Shown: positions 1-7,343, numbered from the stretch's first letter. The stretch is DNA of 25,140 nt from Christiangramia sp. (GCA_024635735.1 JAGXII010000072.1:1-25140); one strand, 5' to 3'. The notes: a model not told the origin generated them from the letters alone. Numbers and translations are program-made.

Positions 1-1
1 A

Positions 2-859
2 CCTAAATCAAGATTTACCATTGAAGCCGGTAAACATGGAAATCAAAATGACTGGTCTCCAAGAAATGCCGGGGATAGTGATTACGAAGGTATGGTTAGC
101 CTTAAAGAAGCCCTGGCAAAATCTATAAATACCGTAACGGCAAGATTAATTGATAAAACCGGTCCTCAACCGGTAATTGATCTGGCAGAAAAGCTTGGAG
201 TTGATGTTTCAAATATTCCGGTTGTTCCATCGATTGCCCTTGGTACTGCAGATATTAGCCTTTTTGAAATGGTTTCTGCATTCAGCACATTCGCAAATAA
301 GGGAGTATATGTGAAACCAGTGGTAGTGGACCGTATTGAAGATAAGAACGGGACCGTACTATATCAGCATACTCCGGCGACCAGGGATGTTTTAAGTAAG
401 GAGGCGGCATACGTCACTATAAATTTACTTGAAGGAGTTACCCAGTCGGGATCAGGAGTAAGACTTCGCGGAACCTGGGCCAAAGGACGTCTGGATTACG
501 AAAGAGCAGTTACGGGATATCCCTATGATTTTAAAAATCCAATTGCAGGAAAAACCGGAACCACACAAAACCAGAGTGACGGTTGGTTTATAGGGATGGT
601 ACCAGATCTTGCTACAGGAGTCTGGGTAGGAGCCGAAGATCGTTCAGTTCATTTTCCATCCATTACTTATGGGCAGGGGGCAACAATGGCGCTTCCAATC
701 TGGGGGATGTATATGAAGGATATTTACAATGATAAAGAGCTTAAGGTTTCTCAGGAAGAATTTGAAAAGCCTGATAACCTGAGTATCGAAATCAATTGTG
801 AGAACTATGGGAATGGTAAAAAATCTACAACTTCTATGCCTGATGAACTGGATTTTTAA
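2..859 (+). CDS. Penicillin-binding protein 1A-type transpeptidase, C-terminal part (5' truncated by window edge)
   Basis: This is the C-terminal 285 residues of a class A (bifunctional glycosyltransferase/transpeptidase) penicillin-binding protein, which cross-links peptidoglycan in the periplasm. The reading frame is open from base 2; an internal ATG at 92 is not the true start, because the 30 codons before it read as typical PBP1A sequence (NDWSPRNAG, then YEG). The SxN motif is visible as SIN in ALAKSINTV and the KTG motif as GKTGTTQNQSDGWFIG. The SxxK catalytic serine motif, the transglycosylase domain and the membrane anchor would lie before the window. The protein ends in an acidic tail (PDELDF) as is common in flavobacterial PBP1A. 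Family assignment is secure; the exact paralogue is not. Confidence 0.93.
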   Translation, partial: PKSRFTIEAGKHGNQNDWSPRNAGDSDYEGMVSLKEALAKSINTVTARLIDKTGPQPVIDLAEKLGVDVSNIPVVPSIALGTADISLFEMVSAFSTFANKGVYVKPVVVDRIEDKNGTVLYQHTPATRDVLSKEAAYVTINLLEGVTQSGSGVRLRGTWAKGRLDYERAVTGYPYDFKNPIAGKTGTTQNQSDGWFIGMVPDLATGVWVGAEDRSVHFPSITYGQGATMALPIWGMYMKDIYNDKELKVSQEEFEKPDNLSIEINCENYGNGKKSTTSMPDELDF

Positions 860-918
860 TTTTTCTTAGAAAAACAACCTTAATTTTCTTAATTATTCAA
901 TTCAACGTGCAAAAGTCG

Positions 919-949
919 TTGTAAGCACTTTTTTATTTTCGTATTTTCG
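919..949 (+). promoter_or_regulatory. Candidate Bacteroidota-type promoter for scoA
   Basis: A TTG at 919-921 lies 20 nt before TATTTTCG at 942-949, which matches the Bacteroidota -33/-7 pattern (TTG, TAnnTTTG) except at one position. It sits in the 107-bp gap between the PBP gene and scoA and would give a leader of only about 10-15 nt. This is pattern matching only. Confidence 0.4.
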
Positions 950-966
950 GTTAAAATTCTGAATTT

Positions 967-1668
967 ATGATCATAAAAACGGTTGATAATGTCCAAAAGG
1001 CTCTTGAGGGTGTGGGAAATGGAATGACCTTCATGCTCGGTGGTTTTGGGTTATGCGGAATTCCGGAAAATTCTATTTCGGAACTTGTTCGTCTTAATGT
1101 TAAAAATCTTACCTGTATTTCCAACAATGCGGGAGTTGACGATTTTGGTCTGGGACTATTACTTCACAAAAAACAAATAGACAAAATGGTTTCTTCATAT
1201 GTGGGAGAGAACGCCATTTTTGAAAAACAAATGCTTAGCGGAGAACTGGATGTGGAGCTTATTCCGCAGGGTACCCTTGCGGCCAGATGTCAGGCCGCCC
1301 AACAGGGTTTTCCGGCCATTTATACTCCTGCAGGATATGGTACAGAAGTAGCCCAGGGAAAAGAAACGAGAGAGTTTAACGGGAAAATGTATGTTCTGGA
1401 AGAAGCTTTCAAGGCCGATTTTGCCTTTGTAAAGGCCTGGAAAGGTGATAAAGCGGGGAACCTTATTTTCAAAGGAACCGCGAGAAACTTTAATCCTGCC
1501 ATGTGCGGGTCGGCTAAAATAACGGTGGCAGAAGTAGAAGAACTTGTGGAACCTGGCGAATTGGATCCCAATCAGATTCATATTCCTGGAATTTTTGTAC
1601 AAAGAATTTTTCAGGGAAAAGATTATGAAAAAAGGATTGAGCAACTCACTGTACGTACCAAAAATTAA
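967..1668 (+). CDS. scoA: 3-oxoacid (succinyl-CoA:acetoacetate) CoA-transferase, subunit A
   Basis: Alpha subunit (233 residues, normal length) of the heteromeric CoA-transferase that moves CoA from succinyl-CoA to acetoacetate, so that ketone bodies and ketogenic degradation products can enter central metabolism. The family signature GGFGLCGIPENSI is near residues 25-37, and the sequence aligns mentally over its full length with scoA/atoD. The catalytic glutamate is in the B subunit at 2102-2758. The two subunits normally lie next to each other with little or no gap; here a four-helix-bundle gene and its flanking inverted repeat separate them, and the repeat begins 3 nt after this stop codon. 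Substrate range (acetoacetate versus other 3-oxoacids) cannot be read from sequence. Confidence 0.94.
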   Translation: MIIKTVDNVQKALEGVGNGMTFMLGGFGLCGIPENSISELVRLNVKNLTCISNNAGVDDFGLGLLLHKKQIDKMVSSYVGENAIFEKQMLSGELDVELIPQGTLAARCQAAQQGFPAIYTPAGYGTEVAQGKETREFNGKMYVLEEAFKADFAFVKAWKGDKAGNLIFKGTARNFNPAMCGSAKITVAEVEELVEPGELDPNQIHIPGIFVQRIFQGKDYEKRIEQLTVRTKN

Positions 1669-1670
1669 GA

Positions 1671-2097
1671 AATTTAATAATGAACCAATTAATCAATGAC
1701 TAAGCAGGGCAATATAGTTTTAGAAAAATGTGTGTGTTTTTCCCTCGATATCATTGATTTTTGTGAATTACTGGAAAATGAAAAAAAGTATGTGATTTCC
1801 AATCAACTGCTTAAATCTGCTACCAGTATTGGAGCAAATGTTCATGAAGCCCAAAATGCAGAAAGCAAATTAGATTTTATACATAAAATTAAAATTGCAT
1901 TAAAAGAATTGGAAGAGACGAAATATTGGCTGACCCTTTGCGAAAAGGCCGATTCTTATCCTCTTAATTCTGAATTAAAAACTGGAGTTAATGAATTGAG
2001 TTTGATCTTGTATAAAATAGTAAGTACAAGCAAGAAGAACTTAATCAAGTAAGCTTTGTACCATTGGTTCATTGCTTCATTAATTAATTATTGAATT
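1671..2097 (+). mobile_element. IVS-like element: inverted repeat enclosing a four-helix-bundle gene, inserted between scoA and scoB
   Basis: The arms 1671-1680 and 2088-2097 pair over 10 positions (one G.U), and 1681-1689 pairs perfectly with 2063-2071, leaving a 16-nt bulge on the 3' side. On DNA the best perfect block is the 11-mer AATGAACCAAT at 1679-1689 against 2063-2073. The element fills the whole gap between scoA (stop ends 1668) and scoB (start 2102), so folding would put these codons about 7 nt apart. This matches the stem-bounded layout of 23S rRNA intervening sequences that encode the same protein family. I see no target-site duplication and no transposase, so mobility is inferred. 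Confidence 0.5.
1696..2052 (+). CDS. Four-helix-bundle protein of the S23 / 23S rRNA intervening-sequence protein family
   Basis: A 118-residue, largely helical protein. The segments LLKSATSIGANVHEAQ and DFIHKIKIALKELEETKYWL are the hallmark core of one branch of the 23S rRNA IVS-protein (S23) family, which forms a pentameric four-helix bundle in solved relatives. The family is found in 23S rRNA insertions, scattered in Bacteroidota genomes, and as a relative of the accessory protein Avd of diversity-generating retroelements; its molecular role outside those elements is unknown. There is no reverse transcriptase or template/variable repeat nearby, so a retroelement role is not supported. The start at 1696 follows the left inverted-repeat arm, with no visible ribosome-binding site. 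It differs strongly from the second family member at 8887-9246. Confidence 0.88.
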   Translation: MTKQGNIVLEKCVCFSLDIIDFCELLENEKKYVISNQLLKSATSIGANVHEAQNAESKLDFIHKIKIALKELEETKYWLTLCEKADSYPLNSELKTGVNELSLILYKIVSTSKKNLIK

Positions 2098-2101
2098 AGA
2101 T

Positions 2102-2758
2102 ATGTTAGATAAAAACGGTATTGCACAACGCATTGCGAAAGAAGTAAAGGACGGATATTACGTAAATCTGGGAATAGGGATCCCAACTTTGGTGGCTAAT
2201 TTTGTAAGAGATGACATCCAGGTAGAATTTCAGAGTGAAAATGGAATTCTTGGGATGGGGCCTTTCCCTTTTGAAGGAGAAGAGGATGCCGATCTTATAA
2301 ATGCAGGCAAGCAAACTATTACCGCATTGCCCGGGGCAAGTTTCTTCGATTCGGCCATCAGTTTTGGGATGATCAGAGGTCAACATGTGGATCTTACCAT
2401 TCTTGGGGCAATGGAAGTTGCAGAGAACGGTGATATTGCTAACTGGAAAATTCCCGGAAAAATGGTAAAGGGAATGGGAGGTGCTATGGATTTGGTAGCT
2501 TCCGCAGAAAATATTATTGTCGCCATGATGCACACTAATAAGGCTGGGGAGTCTAAACTTCTAAAAAGATGTAGTCTTCCATTAACAGGAGTGGGTTGTG
2601 TTACTAAAATTGTGACTAATCTAGCTGTTCTTGAGGTTACTGATGGTGGATTCAAATTGCTTGAAAGAGCACCCGGAGTAAGTGTTGATGAAATTCAAAA
2701 TGCTACGGAGGGAAAACTTATTATAGAAGGTGATATACCTGAAATGAAATTCAATTAA
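2102..2758 (+). CDS. scoB: 3-oxoacid (succinyl-CoA:acetoacetate) CoA-transferase, subunit B
   Basis: Beta subunit (218 residues, normal length) and partner of the gene at 967-1668. It carries the catalytic glutamate: SENGILGMGP with the acid at about residue 46 matches the SENG motif in which the glutamate forms the covalent CoA-thioester intermediate. GIGIPTLVANF near residues 24-34 and the glycine-rich GMGGAMDLV are also family features. The start codon follows the right arm of the IVS-like stem by 4 nt, so access to it may depend on whether that stem forms. A strong hairpin terminator follows the stop codon. Confidence 0.95.
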   Translation: MLDKNGIAQRIAKEVKDGYYVNLGIGIPTLVANFVRDDIQVEFQSENGILGMGPFPFEGEEDADLINAGKQTITALPGASFFDSAISFGMIRGQHVDLTILGAMEVAENGDIANWKIPGKMVKGMGGAMDLVASAENIIVAMMHTNKAGESKLLKRCSLPLTGVGCVTKIVTNLAVLEVTDGGFKLLERAPGVSVDEIQNATEGKLIIEGDIPEMKFN

Positions 2759-2772
2759 GGAGGAAATTTGAC

Positions 2773-2806
2773 AAAAAAATGCCGGAATTTCTTCCGGCAT
2801 TTTTTT
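2773..2806. terminator. Bidirectional intrinsic terminator between convergent genes
   Basis: GCCGGAA at 2781-2787 pairs with TTCCGGC at 2792-2798 around a TTTC loop. The stem extends with A-runs against T-runs (2773-2780 with 2799-2806), giving U-tracts on both strands. It lies between the scoB stop and the convergent gene ending at 2820, so it can end transcripts from both sides. Confidence 0.9.
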
Positions 2807-2819
2807 TTTATTTATTTTA

Positions 2820-3182
2820 TTAGGCATTTATCGAAGTAGAATCGGCTTTTAAGTCAATCATAAATTCAATTGCCTTTTTCTGGTCAATCATTTCACCACG
2901 GGAATTGGCCTGGGAGAAATATTCATACCATCCAACCTTTTTTAAGTTGTTTTCAAGTAATTCAACTTCTTTTATGGAAGGCATTTTCCAGACAGCCATG
3001 TAACGGTAGTCACTGCGGTAAGGAGTATGCTCATCATTTCTTGCCCAGCCAAGATTTTCTATTCCGCTGGATTTCATCTCTTTTACCCTTTCCTGCATGT
3101 CGTCCATTAGACGACGTCTTTCTTCCTGAGGAAGGTTCATCCATTTGTTTGTAACATTCCACATTTCAATATATAGATACAT
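2820..3182 (-). CDS. Small conserved protein of unknown function (DUF6616-like)
   Basis: A 120-residue soluble protein with no signal peptide. It opens with MYLYIEMWNVTNKWMNLP and has a central NDEHTPYRSDYRYMAVWKM segment followed by a GWYEYFSQ motif. This pattern recalls a family of short proteins annotated as DUF6616, which may adopt a dimeric alpha/beta-barrel-like fold; that name comes from memory and should be treated as tentative. No catalytic residues are known to me. It stands alone, convergent with scoB, with its own candidate promoter in the 102-bp gap to the exonuclease gene. The product is probably real given its codon usage and the terminator placed at its end. Confidence 0.72.
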   Translation of the reverse strand: MYLYIEMWNVTNKWMNLPQEERRRLMDDMQERVKEMKSSGIENLGWARNDEHTPYRSDYRYMAVWKMPSIKEVELLENNLKKVGWYEYFSQANSRGEMIDQKKAIEFMIDLKADSTSINA

Positions 3183-3211
3183 AAACTATAAATTTATTAG
3201 TTAGACCTACT

Positions 3212-3243
3212 TAAAGGTACATATTTAAGAACAGCTAAGCCAA
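3212..3243 (-). promoter_or_regulatory. Candidate promoter for the gene at 2820-3182
   Basis: On the minus strand TTG (plus-strand CAA at 3241-3243) lies 21 nt before TACCTTTA (plus-strand 3212-3219), a one-mismatch fit to TAnnTTTG. The leader would be roughly 25 nt. Pattern match only. Confidence 0.4.
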
Positions 3244-3284
3244 GTATGACCTTTGAAATCCAGGATTTTAAGAATAATTTATAG

Positions 3285-3998
3285 TTATACTGAAATGATT
3301 TCAGAATCACTTAATAAGGCTTCCTGTCTTAATTTCAGAATAACCTGAGCTATAGCAAGTACATCTCGTTCGCAATATTTTACAATTCTGTCCAGTTCTC
3401 CATTTTCATAATAAACTTCTCTAACCATAGAGCCATCGATATCTTCTTTCGGGGAAGGTATACCCAGAACATTGGTTAATAATTTCAGTGAAGTATAGTG
3501 TTTGAAATCCCCGAATTTCCACAATTCCAAAGTATCCAGATGAGGTACTTCCCAGGGCTTTTTTCCGAAGAGATTAAGTTTACCTGGCAATCTCATATTG
3601 TGAATAAGCATTCTCCGGGCGATATACGGGAAATCAAATTCCTTTCCGTTATGTGCGCAAAGCAAATGATAGGGCTGAAAAAAATACTCTTCGAGCAATA
3701 CGGTAAATTCCCTCAGCAATTTTTCTTCCTCTCCTTTAAAACTGGTAAGCCGAAAATGTCGGCTTCCATTTCTTGAATTAAAAAATCCGACAGAAATACA
3801 GATTATTTTCCCAAATTCTGACCATATTCCGGCCCGCTCGTAGAACTCTTCCGGAGTAAACTCATCTTTACGCTGATATTTTGATTTTTCATCCCATAAC
3901 AGCTTTTTCTCCTCACTTAATTCAGAATAATCACGAAACTCGGGTACGGTTTCAATATCCAGAAAAAGAATATTTTCGAGATTTAATTTATGAAGCAT
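3285..3998 (-). CDS. 3'-5' exonuclease of the DEDD (PolB-exonuclease-like) superfamily
   Basis: A 237-residue stand-alone exonuclease domain with an RNase H-like fold. All three exonuclease motifs are visible: ExoI as LFLDIETVPE (D14, E16), ExoII as AHNGKEFDFPYI (D122), and ExoIII as YCERDVLAI (Y208, D212), which makes it a DEDDy-type enzyme with intact metal ligands. It matches the predicted PolB-related exonuclease family common in Bacteroidota. There is no polymerase domain, so it probably acts in DNA repair or processing; the actual substrate is unknown. Its ATG overlaps the end of the upstream serine hydrolase gene by 11 bp, implying cotranscription and coupled translation although the two functions are not obviously linked. 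Confidence 0.88.
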   Translation of the reverse strand: MLHKLNLENILFLDIETVPEFRDYSELSEEKKLLWDEKSKYQRKDEFTPEEFYERAGIWSEFGKIICISVGFFNSRNGSRHFRLTSFKGEEEKLLREFTVLLEEYFFQPYHLLCAHNGKEFDFPYIARRMLIHNMRLPGKLNLFGKKPWEVPHLDTLELWKFGDFKHYTSLKLLTNVLGIPSPKEDIDGSMVREVYYENGELDRIVKYCERDVLAIAQVILKLRQEALLSDSEIISV

Positions 3999-5130
3999 TG
4001 TTCAACATCTTATAGACCTCATCAATATACATATAAAAGTCTTTGTAATGATTGTCTTTTTTTGGAAGCACCTTTTCTCCCAGACGAACAATCACCAGAT
4101 TATCTTCCGGAATCACAATAACGTACTGGCCTAAAATACCCCGCATATAAAAAATATGCCTGTCTTTATAATTACTAAGCCAGAAACCGTAACCATAATA
4201 TGGTGCTTTTTCAAAACGGGGGTGCGTAGCCTGGGCGATATAAGATGAATCCAGTAAGCGTCTTCCCTTCCATTCGCCGTAATGCTCGAAAAGTTTTCCA
4301 AATTTTCCAAAATTCCTCGCATTGCTGGCAATACAACAATATGCCTTTTCCATCCCTCTGGTTTTACTGTCTAACTGCCAGAGTCCGTCATCATTCATTC
4401 CTAAAGGTTTCCAGAAACTTTCACTTAGGTATTGGCTTAAGGTTTTGCCGGTGGCCTTTGCGATCACCATTCCCAGCAATTCAGTATTTCCACTTAAATA
4501 TTTGAATTCCTGTCCTGGTTCTTCAACAACTTTAAGATCCAGAACCTGTTTGCGTATATCTTCATCAAAATAGGCTTTCGCGGTGGAGGCGAAAGGATTG
4601 TAATAATTCTCATTCCAGTCCAGGCCGGAAGACATCGAGGAAAGATCTCCAATAGTCAATCTGGAATCGAACTTCGGAAAAAAATCTGCTACTGGTTGCC
4701 GGGTATTTTCCAGATACCCATCCTGAATTGCCTTGTACATAAGCGCCGTAACGATAGTTTTCGCCATCGAAAATGAGTTGGTTTTTGATAATGTATCATA
4801 ATCCTGATAATATTTTTCAAACCAGATACTGTCATTTTTAATGATCAGAAAGGCAGCTGTGCTTAGTTCAGCATTGAGGCTGTCCAGTTTTGAAGTGGCT
4901 TCGGTCTTATTATATTCTGATGATACAGGCCATTCCTGTATGCTATCACCTTTATGGATCATATGATTTTCAAAATAGGGATAATCATCAATAAAAGCTG
5001 TTTTGTGGCCGGTGAAGTAAGTAGTTCTAACAGCTTTAAATATATAATCATAGCCTAAAGCATACAAACAAAGAGAGATAAAGAGAATGATGCCTACGAA
5101 AAATAATACCGCCTTTATAAATCTTTTCAT
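3988..5130 (-). CDS. Membrane-anchored serine hydrolase, beta-lactamase (class C) / 6-aminohexanoate-dimer hydrolase-like
   Basis: A 380-residue enzyme with one N-terminal membrane segment (about residues 6-28) followed by a serine-hydrolase domain of the penicillin-binding/class C beta-lactamase fold facing the periplasm. The nucleophile motif SxxK is SMAK (S121, K124) and the tyrosine motif is YLSGN (Y211), as in NylB- and EstB-like enzymes rather than the YxN of AmpC. A conserved GLDWNENYYNPF stretch lies between them, and the C-terminal RGILGQYVIVIPE corresponds to the third active-site strand. The true substrate is not known; the family covers esterases, amidases and peptidases. It is upstream of, and overlaps, the exonuclease gene. 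An antibiotic-resistance role is not supported. Confidence 0.87.
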   Translation of the reverse strand: MKRFIKAVLFFVGIILFISLCLYALGYDYIFKAVRTTYFTGHKTAFIDDYPYFENHMIHKGDSIQEWPVSSEYNKTEATSKLDSLNAELSTAAFLIIKNDSIWFEKYYQDYDTLSKTNSFSMAKTIVTALMYKAIQDGYLENTRQPVADFFPKFDSRLTIGDLSSMSSGLDWNENYYNPFASTAKAYFDEDIRKQVLDLKVVEEPGQEFKYLSGNTELLGMVIAKATGKTLSQYLSESFWKPLGMNDDGLWQLDSKTRGMEKAYCCIASNARNFGKFGKLFEHYGEWKGRRLLDSSYIAQATHPRFEKAPYYGYGFWLSNYKDRHIFYMRGILGQYVIVIPEDNLVIVRLGEKVLPKKDNHYKDFYMYIDEVYKMLNNAS

Positions 5131-5148
5131 AGTATGAATTTACGATTT

Positions 5149-5628
5149 TTAGAAAAGACTTTGCTGTATGGGTGGATTTTCAAAGTCCAGTAACCACTTT
5201 TTTCTATAAAGTCCTCCTGCATACCCGGTGAGGGAACCATCGCTGCCAATCACCCTGTGGCATGGGATAATGATCCATAAAGGATTTTTACCATTAGCAG
5301 CAGCTACTGTCCTGACTGCTTTCTCATCTCCCAGTTTTTTAGAAAGCTGAAGATAGGAGGTGGTTTCCCCGAAAGGAATATTTTGTAATTCGCTCCAGAC
5401 TCTTTTTTGAAATTCTGTTCCCCTGGGGTTTAGTTTCAGATCAAAGGATTTCAAGTCTTCATTAAAATAAGCCTCTAACTGTTTTTTCGAATCTTTTAAT
5501 TCTTCAGGAATTTCCCGGGTTAAAGACATCTCCTCGTCCAGAATTTTTACTGATGCAAGTCCATTTTCATCACCCTGCAGTTCGGCGACTCCCAGCGGGG
5601 TTTTAATCCTTGCTTTTTTCATTGTCAT
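5149..5628 (-). CDS. ogt: Methylated-DNA-[protein]-cysteine S-methyltransferase (O6-alkylguanine repair)
   Basis: A 159-residue suicide repair protein that transfers the alkyl group from O6-alkylguanine in DNA to its own cysteine. The active-site motif is PCHRV (C123), preceded by the helix-turn-helix with the base-flipping arginine (RTVAAANGKNP, R106) and followed by the G.LTGYAGGL loop. It lacks an Ada-type N-terminal zinc domain, so it is the Ogt/MGMT form. The start (5628, or two codons later at 5622) lies inside the 3' end of the upstream CNNM gene, a 26-bp overlap that suggests coupled expression. The extreme C-terminus reads QQSLF, which resembles a beta-sliding-clamp binding pentapeptide. 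Confidence 0.94.
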   Translation of the reverse strand: MTMKKARIKTPLGVAELQGDENGLASVKILDEEMSLTREIPEELKDSKKQLEAYFNEDLKSFDLKLNPRGTEFQKRVWSELQNIPFGETTSYLQLSKKLGDEKAVRTVAAANGKNPLWIIIPCHRVIGSDGSLTGYAGGLYRKKWLLDFENPPIQQSLF

Positions 5629-6727
5629 TTTCTTCAGATTCTTCCTTCTCTTCGGTTTCCTGATCCTGTTTACGTTGAATTAATCCAAGCCGTTTTGCAC
5701 GGCGTTCCCAGTTTTTACGTGCAAGCATCTGCATATCTTCCACACTGTCGCTCTCGTCCATTATTTCAAGGCCAAGCAGCGTCTCAATGATATCTTCCAT
5801 GGTCACAATACCGGTTACGTTGCCAAATTCATCCACGATCATAGAAATATGAGCTCTTTTTTGTACAAATATTTCAAAAAGCTCCGGAATAGGAGTTTTA
5901 TCATGGGTAACGAGAATGTCTCTTTTGACACTCGCCAGTGGCTGTTTTCCTTTTTCATCGATCACTTCTTCAAGCACATCATCCTTGAGTACAAATCCCG
6001 AAATATTATTAGATTTCTCCTTAAACACAGGAACACGGGAGAATTTCAGATTTCTATGATTTTTATGAAAGTCTTCCAGAGACATAGCTTCATCCTCTGT
6101 AATAGCTACAGAAAAAGGAGTCATAACATCCTTCGCTTCTACCGATTTGAAGACCAGAAGGTTCTTTATCACCGTGGTTTCACTTTCTTCAAAAACGCCT
6201 TCTTCTTCCGCGGCATCGGTGATTGCGGCAAATTCTTCCCTGCTCATACTACTTACGTGTGCCGATTTACCAATAAGCCGTGTGGTTAACATTAATAGCC
6301 ACAGAATGCCGGTATATTTCAGCGGAAAGATCATCATCTGAAGGCTATTAGCCGTAAAACTACCGAGTCTTTTCCAGTAGGTCGCGCCAATGGTCTTCGG
6401 AATAATTTCAGATAAAATCAATATAGCCAGTGTCATTAGGGCTGATACAATACCAACGGCATGGCCTCCATGTCCAAATGTTTTTTCGGCCTGTACACCC
6501 ACAAGAATGGAACCTACCGTATGCGAAATTGTATTCACTGTAAGTATGGCAATGAGCGGTTTATCTATATCCTGCTTAAGATGAGTAAGTATTTTTGCAT
6601 ACTTTTTCCCTTCTTTCTTTTTGATCTTGATATAAGAGGGAGTTATACTTAAAAGTGCAGCTTCCAGAATTGAACACATGAAAGAGAAAAAAATGGATAA
6701 AGCGGCAAAAACAATAAGTAAGCCCAT
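5603..6727 (-). CDS. CNNM-domain / CBS-pair membrane protein (hemolysin C/CorC-like family)
   Basis: A 374-residue inner-membrane protein. The N-terminal DUF21/CNNM domain has about three to four membrane segments (residues 1-25, 55-80, 88-112, 128-150). A pair of CBS domains follows at about 190-320 (VKDVMTPFS-type start, seen as AKDVMTPFSVAI, and VDEFGNVTGIVTMEDIIE). Relatives are proposed Mg2+/Co2+ transporters or regulators. The usual C-terminal CorC_HlyC domain (about 80 residues) is absent; instead there is a basic and then acidic tail (EEKEESEENDNEKSKD). The domain architecture is clear, transport function is inferred from the family. Its 3' end overlaps the alkyltransferase gene. Confidence 0.9.
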   Translation of the reverse strand: MGLLIVFAALSIFFSFMCSILEAALLSITPSYIKIKKKEGKKYAKILTHLKQDIDKPLIAILTVNTISHTVGSILVGVQAEKTFGHGGHAVGIVSALMTLAILILSEIIPKTIGATYWKRLGSFTANSLQMMIFPLKYTGILWLLMLTTRLIGKSAHVSSMSREEFAAITDAAEEEGVFEESETTVIKNLLVFKSVEAKDVMTPFSVAITEDEAMSLEDFHKNHRNLKFSRVPVFKEKSNNISGFVLKDDVLEEVIDEKGKQPLASVKRDILVTHDKTPIPELFEIFVQKRAHISMIVDEFGNVTGIVTMEDIIETLLGLEIMDESDSVEDMQMLARKNWERRAKRLGLIQRKQDQETEEKEESEENDNEKSKD

Positions 6728-6808
6728 AAACTATTAAAAGTTAGACTGGCTAATTTATACAATCTGAAAGCATTTTTTTAAAAAGAAATGATAAAAGCCT
6801 GTAAAAAA

Positions 6809-6834
6809 GGCCCTTCAGAATTCTCTGAAAGGCC
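6809..6834 (-). terminator. Intrinsic terminator for the gene at 6858-7343
   Basis: GGCCCTTCAGA (6809-6819) pairs with TCTGAAAGGCC (6824-6834) with one mismatch and an ATTC loop. On the minus strand the hairpin is followed at once by six T (plus-strand A-run 6803-6808), 24 nt after the stop codon of the gene it serves. Confidence 0.85.
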
Positions 6835-6857
6835 CTGGTAAAGGGGGCAAAAAAAGT

Positions 6858-7343
6858 CTAAAAAGCGAGATTTTTATGAAGAATATCATCCCATTGTTTA
6901 GCCTGGTTTAATCTGATATCGGCATCTGTATCATCCTCGTCATCTTCATCATAGAAGGTGATTTCAGTAATTTTAGATGCCTTATGATTTTCAAGACTCA
7001 GGCTAAGATGAATGATTTTGTCTTTTTTAGTTTTACTATAAGACCCTGGAAGCAGCTTCTTTAAAATTTTTATCTCGCCAACTTCTTTCAGGTCAATAAT
7101 ATCATAATCTGCTACCTCCTTAAAATCTACAATCACCAGCTTTTTAGCGGTTGTATCCAGGCCAAGGCTTAAGTGGCCATACGATTCAGATTTGTCAAGA
7201 TTCAGTTTATGTTCTGTGGCAATTTTTTTTAGAAAATTGCGGCGTTTTCTTTCTTTTGAATGTTGCTTTATAAGCACGTAGAATATTGGGAACATGAATG
7301 CTGCGAACAGAAAGATCCCAATCAATAATGATGATTTATCCAT
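6858..7343 (-). CDS. Membrane-anchored protein of unknown function
   Basis: A 161-residue protein that I cannot assign to a named family. One N-terminal membrane helix (about residues 5-26, SLLIGIFLFAAFMFPIFYVL) is followed by a basic stretch (KQHSKERKRRNFLKK), which predicts the remainder to be cytoplasmic. That part is beta-rich (KLVIVDFKEVADYDIIDLKEV) and includes a very acidic stretch YDEDDEDDTDAD near the C-terminus. There are no cysteines or evident catalytic motifs. It has its own terminator, and the 103-bp gap upstream means it is probably a single-gene unit. Similar anchored proteins seem common in Flavobacteriaceae, but I cannot name a function. Confidence 0.7.
   Translation of the reverse strand: MDKSSLLIGIFLFAAFMFPIFYVLIKQHSKERKRRNFLKKIATEHKLNLDKSESYGHLSLGLDTTAKKLVIVDFKEVADYDIIDLKEVGEIKILKKLLPGSYSKTKKDKIIHLSLSLENHKASKITEITFYDEDDEDDTDADIRLNQAKQWDDILHKNLAF

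Noticed and set aside
860..905. Hairpin TTTTTCT-TAG-AAAAA after the PBP gene as a terminator
   Set aside because: The stem is only A-T pairs of about five with no GC core; not strong enough to call.
1195..1644. Long open frame antisense to scoA, and similar antisense frames inside scoB, hemF, the BNR gene and the CNNM gene
   Set aside because: Their translations have no family pattern, and each lies fully within a gene with strong motif support on the other strand or frame. They are composition shadows.
1696..2052. Possible diversity-generating retroelement, because the accessory protein Avd shares the four-helix-bundle fold
   Set aside because: No reverse transcriptase, no template/variable repeat pair and no C-type lectin target are visible in the window.
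3988..5130. Beta-lactamase (antibiotic resistance) reading of the serine hydrolase
   Set aside because: It has a membrane anchor and a YxSGN motif of the esterase/amidase branch rather than the AmpC YxN and KTG set, so resistance is not supported.
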